Below are positions 1-10,538 of a stretch of DNA of 64,000 bases, piece by piece. The DNA lies in NCBI GenBank assembly GCA_029216955.1, contig JANAVB010002199.1:14693417-14757416 (forward strand), given 5' to 3'. The position numbers and the translations under genes were made by a program. The stretch is from Iris pallida. Lineage: Eukaryota; Streptophyta; Magnoliopsida; Asparagales; Iridaceae. Numbering within the stretch: the first letter of the stretch is position 1; each line of letters begins with the position of its first letter. The notes below the pieces were generated by a model. The model ran no database searches, was not told where the DNA came from, and saw nothing but the letters and a program-made list of their open reading frames with translations.

Positions 1-63
1 GGTAGCGTTTGTCCATAGTTTTCGGACCAAAACCAGCTTGGTAGTTTTAGTCCACGAACTTTG

Positions 64-66
<3 letters not shown>

Positions 67-140
<74 letters not shown>
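67..140. repeat. (TA)n microsatellite
   Basis: This is an uninterrupted TA dinucleotide tract of about 74 bp. It is directly followed by a SINE-like head at 141, the same arrangement as at 4221-4263. Confidence 0.95.
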
Positions 141-142
<2 letters not shown>

Positions 143-200
143 GACCTCTAGTTTAGTTGTAGAAGAGGAGACATCTCGCAGGTTGCATAATTGTGATTAT
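141..200 (+). repeat. Degenerate SINE-like head next to the (TA)n tract
   Basis: The first bases, atgacctctag followed by an A-box-like stretch, match the 5' end of the better SINE read on the minus strand from 4221. The B box is not recognisable here, so this is a decayed or truncated copy. The identification rests on about 25 bp of similarity and on the shared neighbouring TA tract. Confidence 0.35.
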
Positions 201-1629
201 ATTGTGCAGTGTAAGTTGCAAATAATCTGCAGATAAGTTGTACTCGAATGATCCTTGTAGTTAGAATATAGACATAAGACCCTTGGTGACAGTATTATTT
301 TTTTTATTTAAAAAAATGGTATAATTTGAGAACAGTGGGCCCAAAAAAAAAATGTAATACAGGATGGAAAAAAATTCTCGTCGGACATCTAAAAAAAAAA
401 AAATTGCAGATAAACTTGGAGTAAAACCATACATATAAGACAGTAAAGAGTCTGTACTCAGATTGTTAGTTTTCTAAAAAACTGATCGGCCAATTTTATC
501 TGTCCTCGAAATGATTGCCAATTTTATCTCTCCTCAGTCGTGATAAAACAAAAAAAAAAATCCTAAAAAATAAAAAAAAAATTACGAAAAAAATGAAATA
601 TAAATCTAATAAACATAAAAACTAGAATGTAAATACAAATCTATATTAATAAGTCTGTACTAAAATTCCATTAAATTTTGGATCCAATTTGTCAACGGAG
701 ATCAAAGTCCAACTAATTTTTCTCATATTTCACATCTGGCCGGACGGACGTGTTTAGTTGTTCCACCAACTTAATATTTACATATACCAAGGTTCCTAGC
801 TATGCATGCAAGACACGTATAAGAATATGAGGTTGCATCGATGCCACTGGATTAATGTTCATGGTCCAAAGCTGCATATACATGTGTTTGTCTATATATG
901 TCAAACTTAACTGTTACATTAATTCTTTATACATACTAAAACAACTCCTTTGGAAGACCAGATCGACCTATCTTCAATGAAGTCGATCAATACATAATAT
1001 GCTATTTCCTAAAATTTCATCTGAATTTATATTTCATACATAACCAATGATGTAGATTCTAACCTATTATGAGTTTGAATGAACAACTAATCTGATTTCA
1101 TCCAGAGACCACACACGAAAACAATATTTTAGACTAATTTGTAACCAAATATTCAACATTTCTTTAGGTATTTATTAATATATATCTTGATTTTCTTTAA
1201 TTGACAATAAAATATCATAAACTACTACAAGTTATGCAGTGCAATTAACAAGATAAAAATGTACCCTTCTAACAAACTAAAGAAATCTGGAAAAGAAAAA
1301 AAAAATACCATAACCCAGTAAAGGGACGTCGACAAGGTCATGATTTTTCCTTTTTCTTTTACATTTTGATTATTTTAAAACAAAAAAAAAATTATCTGGA
1401 CAAAATAGTCTTAAAAAGTCAAACAAAAAAAATATAACTAACGAAAAGTAGGAATTTGCTAACTAATTTACTAGTTCATGATATTTAAGTTACTATTAAA
1501 ATAAATTAAGAATATTCAGTTAAAAATCTAAAAGTGGATAATATTTAGTCGCAAATTACCCACAATGATCTATACTACTATACCAATGTACCATGTGTGT
1601 TATAATCAGTGGAGGGATCGGCTAGCACA
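201..1629. other. AT-rich intergenic DNA without a recognisable gene
   Basis: This stretch has many short A and T runs and stop codons in all frames. No conserved protein fragment, RNA gene or clear terminal repeat was seen. Confidence 0.6.
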
Positions 1630-2815
1630 CTTCAAATTAATTTGCATCTTCCGATAGTCCGGATCGGTTCGGCCCAGTTTGACCGTGAGTTCAGGCCGGT
1701 CAAATCTGTAAAGTTCGACCGGGCCGACTCGGAACAGTCCAGTCCAGTCCAATCCCGATTGGCATGGTTCCGTCGGTTTTTTTTGTAAATTGGGATGTCA
1801 AATGACCATTTACCCCCATTTTACTTACTATTTTTAAACCGTTTGAAGGATATTTTGGTCATTTTCGGCAAATGACCAAAATATCCTTATAACAACTCTT
1901 TTTTGGAGTAAAATAGGTCATTATGTACTACAAAAATCCTATAAATAGGCCATAAATATTCAAATTTAATCACACCACAATTTTTTTTCTCTTACAATTT
2001 TTACAAGCAAACTCGTATGAAGAGACGATTTATATCATGGATAATGATCAACTACTGCAGTAACCACGCAACCCACACCGCAACCTCAACACGGAACGCA
2101 AGAAGAGTTTTAATCAGATTCGAAAATTTGGCATCATTTTAGCGGAGTTTTCAATGAACGTGCAAGTGACGGTACAAAAAGAAGATACTCCAATAAAGTT
2201 CTTGTTGTATGTTTGCATTGTAAGAAACGATTAAAATCGGACCATAGCCATGGTACAGGAAAGCTACGCCGACATTTAAAATCATGTATCAACATCTAGT
2301 AATCTTGTATGAGTCATTAATCGCAGTTTATGTACTAGTAATCTTGTATGAGTCTTTATAATACTGTATTAGTCATTAATCGCAGTTTATGTACTAGTAA
2401 TCTTGTACGAGTCTTTTTAAATTATGCAAATTATGTATTAGTCATTCAATTATCTAATTTCTAATTTTTTTAAAACCTAAATGGTACAAAATAAAATAAA
2501 TTTCTTTTAGTAATTATTTTTTTACTTGCTATTTTTTTGGTCATTTATTATTTTTTTTTTTTAGAAAGCAAATCTTGTATTAGTCATTCTTTTTTTTTTT
2601 TGGGTTTTTTAACCAAAAATTGGGCTGGCCCGGTCCAGTGGACCAGTGGTGAACCGGCCCGGCCCCGGCCCGACCAAACCGGACCACGGATCCGAGCTGG
2701 GTCCAACCTTCTCCACTCCGGGTTAGTCCAGCCCGGTCCACTCGTACAACTGGTCTGAGTCCGGTTCGGATCGGATCCAATCAAACCCGGTTTGACCTAG
2801 GCTCCACCGCAAACC
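1630..2815 (+). mobile_element. Decayed hAT-type DNA transposon
   Basis: Two blocks rich in CCGG, GGCCCGG and GGTTCGG words (about 1650-1770 and 2620-2800) flank an AT-rich interior. Such subterminal blocks are typical of Ac-like hAT elements. Between them, at about 2161-2299, is a fossil BED zinc-finger sequence. I could not define matching terminal repeats or an 8-bp TSD, so the ends are approximate. The catalytic domain of a hAT transposase was not seen; the element is a deletion derivative or very old. Confidence 0.5.
2161..2299 (+). pseudogene. Fossil BED-type zinc finger of a hAT transposase
   Basis: The frame ending at the stop near 2299 encodes a short peptide with two cysteines spaced CLHC, then GTGKLRRHLKSC, giving C-x2-C ... 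H-x4-C. This is the BED finger layout used by plant hAT transposases (RICESLEEPER/DAYSLEEPER type) for DNA binding. An upstream ATG at 2038 is cut by an in-frame stop after eight codons, and the reading ends three codons after the finger, so no working protein is expected. The family call rests on the motif alone. Confidence 0.55.
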
Positions 2816-2862
2816 ATGACACGACGCGATTTCCTCCTCGGTCCGATATCTTTTTTTTTTAG

Positions 2863-2948
2863 AATGAATTTATAATGTGTTGATACTGATTATCATCAAC
2901 ACTCGAATGAATTAATAATGGGTTGATACTAATTATCATCAACACTCA
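2863..2948. repeat. Tandem duplication of a 43-bp unit
   Basis: Two near-identical units of about 43 bp follow each other. Each contains the palindrome-like words gttgatactRattatcatcaac. No function is suggested. Confidence 0.75.
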
Positions 2949-3080
2949 GCAATTAATAGGGTTCGGATGAGGTTAAATGGGAGAATTAAACGAGATCGAG
3001 TAGTCGACCCTGACCGACTTAACTTTGAAAACTGTGGATATATCTATAGAACATGTAGAAAAAAAATAAGTTGTAGTACT

Positions 3081-3281
3081 CAGAGCCGGCCCAATGGTTT
3101 GGATTGCCTCAGCCAAGAGCTAATGTTAGTTACCCTTAATTTATCCTATTGAAAAATATAGATTTAATTTGGATTTGGATTAGATGGGTCCTAAAAAAAA
3201 AATTCAAACGGCCTGCAAGTTGCTCTATAAGAAGAGAGTTGTCCAAGTCTTAAGTTTTATCATACTTACCCCAAGGCCAGC
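3081..3281. mobile_element. Possible hAT remnant with CAGAGCCGGCCC end
   Basis: The left end reads cagagccggccc, a typical start of Tip100-like hAT elements. The right end contains ccaaggccagc, whose reverse complement resembles a shortened copy of the same terminus. The element is flanked by gtagtact on the left and gtagtacc on the right, 7 of 8 bases alike. The right terminus looks incomplete, so the call is tentative. Confidence 0.4.
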
Positions 3282-3288
3282 GTAGTAC

Positions 3289-3539
3289 CAATGTTTTAAA
3301 AACCGGACCGGACCAGCCGGTTCAACCGGTTCACTCGTGAACCGTTCGTTTTTTCCGGTCCGGTTCAGTATTGATCCGGTTTTGTTTAAAAGTTGATATT
3401 TTTATAAAAAATTAATGGCCATAAAGAATTAATTTGGACCACTTAAGTTAACCTAGTGGTTGAACCTAGTGGTTGAACCAATTTAATCCGATTCAGTGTC
3501 TTGGCCGGGTCAACGACCGGTCCGGTTTTTAAAACATTG
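3289..3539. mobile_element. hAT-type MITE with perfect TIRs and TSD
   Basis: The 251-bp element begins caatgttttaaaaaccggac and ends in its reverse complement, with at least 23 bp of perfect inverted match. Both sides carry the identical 8-bp duplication cgtagtac (3281-3288 and 3540-3547). An 8-bp TSD fits the hAT superfamily, and AATGTTTTAAAAACCGG ends are known in non-autonomous plant elements. It has no coding capacity, so it would depend on a transposase elsewhere. Confidence 0.85.
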
Positions 3540-3993
3540 CGTAGTACTGCTCGTAGTGTCAAATAAATCCACTGGTATATTAATTAGGAAGTTGACTTCA
3601 TGCATCCAAAGAAAAATGAGAGTACCAACAAATATTACTTAATGCTACTGACGTTGGGGAAAATTGTGATCTTACAATATCTCTACGATAAGAGAACTCT
3701 TAAGCCCGTCCGCAAATTAGTAACCAGTCCGACCTACCACAAGTAACGACTTCAGTGTAGCAGTAGGCCTCCAAGTCTATGAAATGTGTATACATGTATA
3801 TATTTTTAATCGATTTATTATGTGATATTGAAATAAATCAAAGAAAATATTTAATTTAAAAATGGTCTCATCTTAAATAATAAACAAAATATTACTTAAA
3901 GATTTTTATCCATACCTAAATATAATGTTTCTATTTTTTCATGCACACAGTAATGATAATTATACAAAAGTTATTATGACTTTACTTTTCACA

Positions 3994-4220
<227 letters not shown>

Positions 4221-4263
<43 letters not shown>
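4221..4263. repeat. (TA)n microsatellite
   Basis: This is an uninterrupted TA tract between two SINE-like sequences. Confidence 0.9.
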
Positions 4264-4265
<2 letters not shown>

Positions 4266-4402
4266 AGCACGGGGGCTCCCCACGCAGTGGTGCTGGTTCG
4301 AGCCCTCCTGCTTGGACGCTGACTGGGTGTCTTAATTAGGCCACGGGCACTCCAAAGCTGGAAACGGACACCAAATGTGTGTTGTGTGTATGTTTTTTTT
4401 TT
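4264..4402 (+). mobile_element. Possible SINE with B box and T-rich end
   Basis: The plus strand contains a good pol III B box (ggttcgagccc at about 4294). After about 100 bp it ends in a T run followed by caaac. No A box was recognised upstream, so the copy may be 5'-truncated. No TSD was found. Confidence 0.35.
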
Positions 4403-4439
4403 TCAAACTTCTGTGTACAGTCCCATTTTGCTTTTGGTC

Positions 4440-5058
4440 CAGGGCCGGCCAGGGCGACCGCCCAGGGCCCCATGGAATTTGGGGGCCCAAAAAAATTAAT
4501 TCAAATATATATATATACTAGCCTACATGTACGTGTTTTGCACGTATTTTAATTAGAATATTATAAGGTCAGCTGTCGTCTTTTTGTTCTTTTTCTTTTA
4601 ATTTTCTATTGAGAATAATAACCTTTGAAAAAAATGGTAAGGACAAATTTTTTTATTACGTACCATTGGAACATGAAGAGTTGTATGGAAAATGACATAA
4701 CATGCAATCTTTATTGCTTTGACTCTTAAATATAAATGACATGCAAGTTAACATAATAACACCATTTTATAAAATACTCAAGGATATTTTAGGAATTCAA
4801 AAGTTTCACCACCAAGTTTTCCTATTATATAGTAGATTAGATATTAGTAATCTTGTATTGAAAATAGAACTAATATACAACATGATCTTCCTTTATCACA
4901 AAACAATTGTGGTATAGTGTTAGTTTGTTAAACTTGTACACTAGAGGTCCTAGGATCTAGCCTTGGCTGTAACATTTTTTGTTTAATTTTTTATATATTA
5001 TATATGGGCCCATTTTAAAAATTTGTCTAGGGCCCTCATTAACTCAGGGCCTGCCCTG
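4440..5058. mobile_element. Non-autonomous hAT element, Tip100-like ends
   Basis: The left end cagggccggccagggc pairs with the right end, whose reverse complement is cagggcaggccctgag. The flanks are ttttggtc (4432-4439) and ttttggtt (5059-5066), an 8-bp TSD with one mismatch. Both ends also carry gggccc words just inside the termini. The 619-bp interior has no transposase. It contains a segment at about 4515-4845 that recurs near 8447, and a tRNA-like stretch near 4920 too weak to call. Confidence 0.8.
4515..4848. mobile_element. Repeat family member nested in the hAT element, copy 1
   Basis: It starts actagcctacatgtacgtgt, continues with a gcacgtatttta word and ends near attatatagtagattagata. 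A second member with the same start lies at 8445-8660. The class is uncertain. The hairpin-like end recalls non-autonomous Helitron-type repeats, but no diagnostic 3' hairpin plus CTRR was confirmed. Confidence 0.45.
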
Positions 5059-5066
5059 TTTTGGTT

Positions 5067-5640
5067 AGTAAATATTCTAATTCAACATATAAAAACTCGC
5101 ATATATATCTACGATTTAAAAAAATAAATAAAAATACATTCTTTTTTGATGAAATAATCAAAATCTCGGTTTATCTTAATTTTTTAACCATTTCGTATAG
5201 AAATAAAGAGTATTTCTTAGTTTTTTTTAAAGTAAAGGAAGCATATGCTAGTTTTCATATTTTGCATTGAAATATTTACTGAAACGCCAGATAGGAATCC
5301 GGGACACTAAATCGTACCAAATTAAACATTTACTGAATACAAATCGTACGCTTCAAAAATATAAGAGGATAGGATACATCAAAATAATTGTCTGTGTCCG
5401 TGTCAGTGTTCTTACCATGCAGTCCTGCTTAATACTTGGATCTGGTAGGATGAATAGGTTTTGACGTGTCTTAGAAATAAAGAGCCACGTAGCGTTCCTC
5501 TAAAGAAAGTCACACAAGTGATGAAGATCGTAGGCCAATTTGTCAAACGTCCCCGAACCCTAAATTTCTACGATTCATACTTGGGCTTCTCCATGCTGAC
5601 GTACGTACGTAAACAGACTACAGCTGCCATGCAAGCCCTA
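5067..5640. other. Intergenic DNA upstream of the glycine-rich protein gene
   Basis: No gene was recognised. Towards 5600 it contains (acgt)n and catgca words close to the promoter of the next gene. Those could be regulatory, but nothing in the sequence proves it. Confidence 0.5.
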
Positions 5641-5646
5641 AACTGC

Positions 5647-5654
5647 TATAAATA
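5647..5654 (+). promoter_or_regulatory. TATA box of the glycine-rich protein gene
   Basis: The octamer tataaata lies 72 bp upstream of the chosen ATG. Transcription would start about 30 bp downstream of it, leaving a leader of about 40 nt rich in CT and TCC. This is a textbook plant TATA position. Confidence 0.7.
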
Positions 5655-5718
5655 CCTCCTCCAGTCCCTCGCTCCATTCTCATCCCTCTCATTCATTCCA
5701 CTCCTCCTCGACCCCAAC

Positions 5719-6102
5719 ATGGCTACGCAAACTAGGCTTCTTGCTCTTGCCTTCCTGCTTCTCATAAGCACCGGCCTGACCTCTGCCTCGAGGTCCTTGA
5801 TGAGCACGACCGGCGGCGGCGGCGGCGGCGGCGGAGAAGAAGGTGGTGATAACGGATCCGGGCACGGGTCTGGCTCGGGCTCGGGATCCGGGTACGGCGG
5901 CGCCAATGGAGGAGGGAATGGAAACGGCGGAGGCGGAGGCAGCGGCAGTGGCGGAGGTGGAGGGAACGGAAGTGGGGGCGGTGGTGGCGAAGGTGGAGGT
6001 GGAGGTGGTGGATCAGGGTCCGGGTCCGGGTCCGGGTCCGGGTATGGATCTGGTGGTGGATCCGGATATGGCAGCGGTGGAGGTGGCAATGGCCACAACT
6101 AG
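5719..6102 (+). CDS. Secreted glycine-rich protein
   Basis: Single exon, 127 codons. Residues 1 to about 25 form a signal peptide: MATQTR, then a Leu/Ala-rich core, with likely cleavage after Thr-Ser-Ala. The rest is almost entirely Gly and Ser with a few Asn, Glu and Tyr, as runs of G and as (GS)n and GYG units, ending GHN. Plant glycine-rich proteins of this type go to the cell wall or apoplast, where Tyr residues may allow cross-linking. The ATG at 5719 is preferred over upstream in-frame ATGs because it starts the signal peptide and lies just after the TATA box. The gene is GC-rich in an AT-rich setting. The family is a composition class rather than a true homology group, so the exact role is unknown. 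Confidence 0.8.
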   Translation: MATQTRLLALAFLLLISTGLTSASRSLMSTTGGGGGGGGEEGGDNGSGHGSGSGSGSGYGGANGGGNGNGGGGGSGSGGGGGNGSGGGGGEGGGGGGGSGSGSGSGSGYGSGGGSGYGSGGGGNGHN

Positions 6103-6500
6103 TAAACTTGGACTTCACGTATGTTATGTATGTATGTATATATAGCTGAAGTAAAAAAAGCCATGCTTATATATATATATGGGCTAGTAAAATATATATA
6201 GCGTGGACTTGCTATGTATGAGTGAAATAAGTTTGTACTTTGCTGTGTGCAATTTCAGTACAAAGTGCTATCTATATAGAAATGCTTTCCTAATATAAAT
6301 AGATTAAAAAGTTTATAAATATTTTTCTTGCTGACTTGGTATTTGCAACATGCAAACTGTTGGAGAGAGAGAGAGAGATTCGTCATTGTTGTGTTCTTGA
6401 TCTGATGATCTCTATGGCTAGTTATGGAACTTTGGATTCTGTCTACCAATGAAGTTTAGGAATATCTCAAAAGAATCTACAAAACTCCCAATAGACCAAC
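6103..6500. other. 3' region of the glycine-rich protein gene
   Basis: AT-rich DNA with short (ta)n and a (ga)8 run at about 6364. The transcript probably ends within the first 150-200 bp. No further gene was seen. Confidence 0.5.
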
Positions 6501-6513
6501 ATGCCATTTTTTA

Positions 6514-6690
6514 AGAAAATGTTTTGTTATCCGCGGACTTGGACCGCGGTCCTAGCCGCAGGCCGCGTGTCGCCAAACGACCGCCCTCTGCTAACTTCCG
6601 ATCCCATCCGTCCCCTGGCCAATCAGAAGGAGACACGTGGTCCGCGGAACAGGACTGCGGTCCAAGCCAGCGGGCAACGTAGCACGGCCT
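6514..6690. mobile_element. Mutator-like MITE with long TIRs and 9-bp TSD
   Basis: The 177-bp element is flanked by identical 9-bp repeats catttttta (6505-6513 and 6691-6699), the TSD length of Mutator-like elements. Both termini start AG when read inward and stay alignable for more than 60 bp, through the shared block cttggaccgcRgtcct and the ccgcgg words. It is GC-rich against AT-rich flanks and has no coding capacity. The terminal 20 bp of the two arms have diverged, so it is not recent. Confidence 0.75.
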
Positions 6691-6699
6691 CATTTTTTA

Positions 6700-7810
6700 T
6701 GAATCTTTAAGAACTGTTTGGATGGTTGGATAAATCTTGATTCTTGAGGAAGCCAAATGAGAAATGATACTAGATGGTGGGCCCTACAATTAAGTTCTTA
6801 AGGGCTTCGTCTTTCATTACGTAGCATCTGATATACAATTGATAAGATACATGACATGATAAATTTTAATCAACAAATTTAATTATCCAATTTTATTATT
6901 AATAATGTTAATGCTAATTTTAACTTTAATGTTAATATTATTTTAAATATTAGAGCTAATATTAATGTTAACGTTAATTTAATGATAATATTAGTTTTAA
7001 CATTAATTTTAATTTTAATATACTGAATTTGGTCATGTCAACTACCATGTCATATGGTACAAAATGAGAGATGGCATCAAACTTTTTTTTTTTTTTTTGA
7101 AACAAAATAACATTTGCATGGGAGCAAATCTAAGCTTGGAACCTATGGATCGAACTCAAGCATGAGATCCAATTTTAATTTTCTTTCTCAAACTTAAGTT
7201 TCTCACATTCCATCAATTTTGGTTTGGAACTTACGCAAGAAAAATTGGATAATTTTATTCCTATACGGCATGGTGTGGGCTCAATTATTATCATCCAAGT
7301 TCACCAAATAGTTGTTTTGATGGATGTAAAGTAGGGTGTGAAAATTGATGAATTCTGAGACTCTTTTACGCTTTTAATATTTGGTTAAATATGAAAGATG
7401 GGATAAGAACTTAGGATCGTTATTATTTTATAATTCTTCTCCTCTCTTATGTTACGTAGATTTATTTTTTCCCAACTTTCTCCGGCCATTTTTCAATTAA
7501 GAATCTGTTTGGTAAACGATAAGTGTTGGAAGATTTGGGTTTGGACTTTCAAGTATCGAAGATTGATGGAAATTCATGTATTTTTTTATCCCCTCTAGTA
7601 GGAGACAAAGGTGTTTTGTTAGGATAAGAGAGTCAGAAGTGAGAAGTGAAAAAGTATGTAACATAATAAAAAAATATGATAATTATTTTATTTTACTAAA
7701 AATATTTTGTTAATTAGTATTTATTATAATATTATATAATCAAATTTAAATATTAAATTAGTACTTAACTAAGTAACATTAACTAATATTAAATATACTT
7801 AGTAAACTAT
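6700..7810. other. AT-rich intergenic DNA with a possible truncated SINE
   Basis: A TTAA/TTAAT-rich stretch lies at about 6880-7030. A run of T followed by gaaac at 7083-7106, with a B-box-like gttcgatcc on the minus strand near 7150, may be a 5'-truncated minus-strand SINE. Words such as ctgtttggtaaac near 7506 recall MITE ends, but no pair of ends was found. No gene was seen. Confidence 0.4.
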
Positions 7811-8416
7811 TCATAGATGGTAAATGTTGGGGAGAGAGAGTTCAGCCCAAATTTTGTTGTTGTTGTTCTTTCTGTGCTTCTTCTCCGGCATCCTCCTCCT
7901 CCCCTTTCCGGCCGGTTCTCCCCGTCCTCCCTGCCTACACCATCTCCCTCCGATCACTTTCCTCCTCCTCCTCCTGTTCCTCTGTCGCGTCCTCCCCGCC
8001 CTCGACGACGCCGTCCTTCGCGCCGTGGAGCCGCCATGGACCTCGGCCATGAAGGGTGGCTCTCGCTGGAGCTCGGCCATGGCGCTCGGATGTCTTCCCC
8101 TGGAGCTCGAGTGGCCGTTTAGGCGAGGTCTCGCGGCCAATTCTTCCTTCTCTAATATTTCTCCAAATTTGTTTCTTCTAAATTATGCTCTTTCCCCCAA
8201 GTTCCACACCACATCCCAGCTGAGGAAGAGGATGTGGAGATTCTGGAGAAGGGGTTTGCTGCAGGGGACAAAAACTGAGATGTAATTATTATCCCAACTT
8301 TCTGTTCCAAATTCTAAACGAACCAAACAAAGAATTTGTCAAGTTCAAGCCAAAATCCTGCAAAATCCAGGATTTGGACCAAAGTCGGTCCCAATTTCTG
8401 TAAACATGTCCTAAGT
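7811..8416. other. GC-rich island, no supported gene
   Basis: A CT-rich and GC-rich block is open in several frames on both strands, which composition alone explains. None of the frames shows a domain I recognise. It is followed by aaacgaaccaaacaaag, which resembles the end of a MITE. It could be a captured gene fragment or a decayed exon; this is undecided. Confidence 0.35.
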
Positions 8417-8444
8417 GTGCAAAAGTGACACTTTTGTACTAATA

Positions 8445-8660
8445 TAACTAGTACATGTACGTGTCTTACACGTATTTTATGCTATTTGGAAAAAGCCAAC
8501 AACGTCCTTAATTTTTAATTTTTTTATAGATAATTAAATAATTATTCATATTACATTTGATAAAAAAATTTAATTAGTAAATATAGATGATGCCATTTTT
8601 GAAAAAAAAAGTTTTTCTCGGCCAAACCTACCTATCTCATTTGTATAACAGTATAGATAT
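8445..8660. mobile_element. Repeat family member, copy 2 (related to 4515-4848)
   Basis: It starts actagtacatgtacgtgt, with tacacgtatttta a few bases on, matching the start of the repeat nested in the hAT element at 4515. It ends near acagtatagatattag, similar to the end of copy 1. It lies about 420 bp upstream of the CKS1 start codon. Confidence 0.45.
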
Positions 8661-9083
8661 TAGTCAAATAGTTAATTAGTACTAATTTCAAATAAAATAA
8701 TGAGTATCTATATTAATTGTTTCAAATTAACTTGACCCACCACTTGCAATTTGAATTTCAAACAAAATATTAGTTAAACCTTGGCGCACCACTTGCAATT
8801 TGAATTTCAAATTAGCGCTCTAATCCTACTTATTGTTTCCTTCCATTTTAAAAGTCGGAAAAAAGCTCCTAGCGGGCCCTACAAAATCAATCGGAGCCCT
8901 CCGTTTCTCAATACTCAATTCTCAGAAAGGAACCAAAACCCCCAAATCAGCTCTTCCTCTCTCTCTCTCTCTAGGGTTTGGTGAGAGATTTCGCCACTTC
9001 TTCTTCTTTCTATTTTTAGGGTTTCAATTTCTTCCATTGATATATCCATTTTTCTTTCTTGTAGTGATCGATCGAGAAAGAAA
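8661..9083 (+). promoter_or_regulatory. Probable promoter and 5' leader of CKS1
   Basis: A (CT)n stretch near 8956-8974 is followed by agggtttggtg and another agggttt at about 9019. Such CT-rich and telobox-like (aaaccct/agggttt) motifs are frequent in leaders of plant cell-cycle and translation genes. The transcription start was not located. Confidence 0.4.
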
Positions 9084-10538
9084 ATGGGTCAGATCCAGTA
9101 CTCCGAGAAGTACTTCGACGACATCTACGAGTACAGGTTTCTTTCGGAGAAACCCTAACCCTACTGATTTGATTTATGGGGAAAAATTGATTCTATTGTG
9201 TTTTTTCAGGCATGTGGTTCTTCCCCCGGAGGTGGCGAAGATGCTCCCGAAGAATCGCCTTCTCTCCGAGGTGATCCCCTAATTATAGGCTTTTTTTTTC
9301 GTTTGATTCCGGAATACTTGCTATGTTATTGCGTCTTGCTTAATTTATGAAAGATCAGTGGATATTTTGTTCCTGTTATATGTGAACTAATATAACTTTA
9401 ATCGGATATGTTCGGAATCATCGCTGAAATATTGTCGAATAAGTGAATTTGACAGGGGTTTCTCTATTTGCGAATTCACCTTGGAATAAAGTGAAGTTTT
9501 TTTTTTTTTTAAATAAAATAATTTTGTTTAAAGAATACTCTGTTAAAAATCTGTGCTTCTGAAAGTTATTACCAAACTGCAGTTCTTTCCATAAACTCGT
9601 TACTGAATTCGTGTGTTCCAGAAGAACATTTCACATTTCCAATATGCTATTTCCACTGATGGATTTGACATGCATTTATCTTATTTTAAGGTATAATTAT
9701 ATTCAATGATGTGGGTTATCTGGCTATCAGTGTTTTGGGGGTTTCGTGAACAGTTATACCTCGATTTTGATAATTTATGAATAATCGAGTGGAAACCTTG
9801 GAATAAGTCAATTTGATGGGGTTTTCTTTGATTGCTAATTCTTCTAATTGGGGGAAATTAAAGGATTTTGGACTAAATAATGTTGTTTTTGAAATTATAT
9901 TCCATAAAACTCGAACTTTTAAAACTTATTGCCAAACCTTTCTTTTTGGCAATATTTTGTCAGTGAAATAGCATTTTGAAAATATGAACGTATTAAAATA
10001 AATGCTGTAGTTAAGATTGCATTTCTGGAACATGTTTTCTACTGCTGAATTTTGAGAACAATATTTCGAAAAGAAAAACAATTTGGTTGTAAGAAAAGCA
10101 GTTTGGTACTATTTTTGTGGAATACTTTTTTTAATATCATTATTTTAGTTGGAAATACTAGAAATTTATCTTCATAGTGTATAGAATAAGATAAAAAACT
10201 AATTTTGGGTTGTAGGATTTTTATTACTGAGATATTTTTATTGTATGGTTTTCTTCGATTCTTGTCTGGTGAATGGAAGGAGTGTTATAAGGGGATATCT
10301 GTTATAACTGATATACATCATATATGTTAAAGGAGTCGATGTTTCATTGATGTTGATTGGTTAGTATTTTCCTTCTCCTTCACAGAATGAGTGGCGTGCG
10401 ATTGGTGTTCAGCAGAGCAGGGGATGGGTCCACTATGCGATCCACCGTCCGGAACCGCACATTATGCTCTTCAGGCGGCCTGTCAACTACCAGCAACAGC
10501 AGGAGCAAGCCGCCGCTGCCCAGTTGATTGGCAAGTGA
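9084..10538 (+). CDS. CKS1: Cyclin-dependent kinase regulatory subunit CKS1
   Basis: Three exons: 9084-9136, 9210-9270 and 10386-10538, with GT-AG introns of 73 and 1115 bp. They join in frame to 88 codons, close to the usual plant length of about 87-90. The protein starts [13 protein letters not shown] and contains the CKS signature stretches, including [15 protein letters not shown] and LFRRP with the conserved HxPEPH hinge motif, then a Gln/Ala-rich tail. CKS proteins bind CDKs and phosphorylated substrates through an anion pocket, so they guide multisite phosphorylation at G1/S and G2/M in nucleus and cytoplasm. The 5' leader is CT-rich with no clear TATA box, common for housekeeping genes. 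The start is fixed by the conserved MGQIQYS N-terminus. A 10 kb retrotransposon sits 490 bp after the stop. Confidence 0.97.

Noticed and set aside
4900..5000. tRNA-like sequence (tggtatagtgttag ... aggatctagcc)
   Set aside because: A and B boxes are too degenerate and no cloverleaf forms; at best a decayed SINE.
5461..5718. Upstream in-frame extension of the glycine-rich protein
   Set aside because: It runs through the TATA box and would hide the signal peptide inside the protein.
5646..6098. Long proline-rich ORF on the minus strand
   Set aside because: It is the mirror of the glycine-rich codons of the gene at 5719-6102; Gly repeats read backwards give Pro.
7811..8285. Overlapping ORFs on both strands in the GC-rich island
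   Set aside because: Low-complexity Pro/Arg/Leu/Ser composition with no domain; explained by GC and CT bias.
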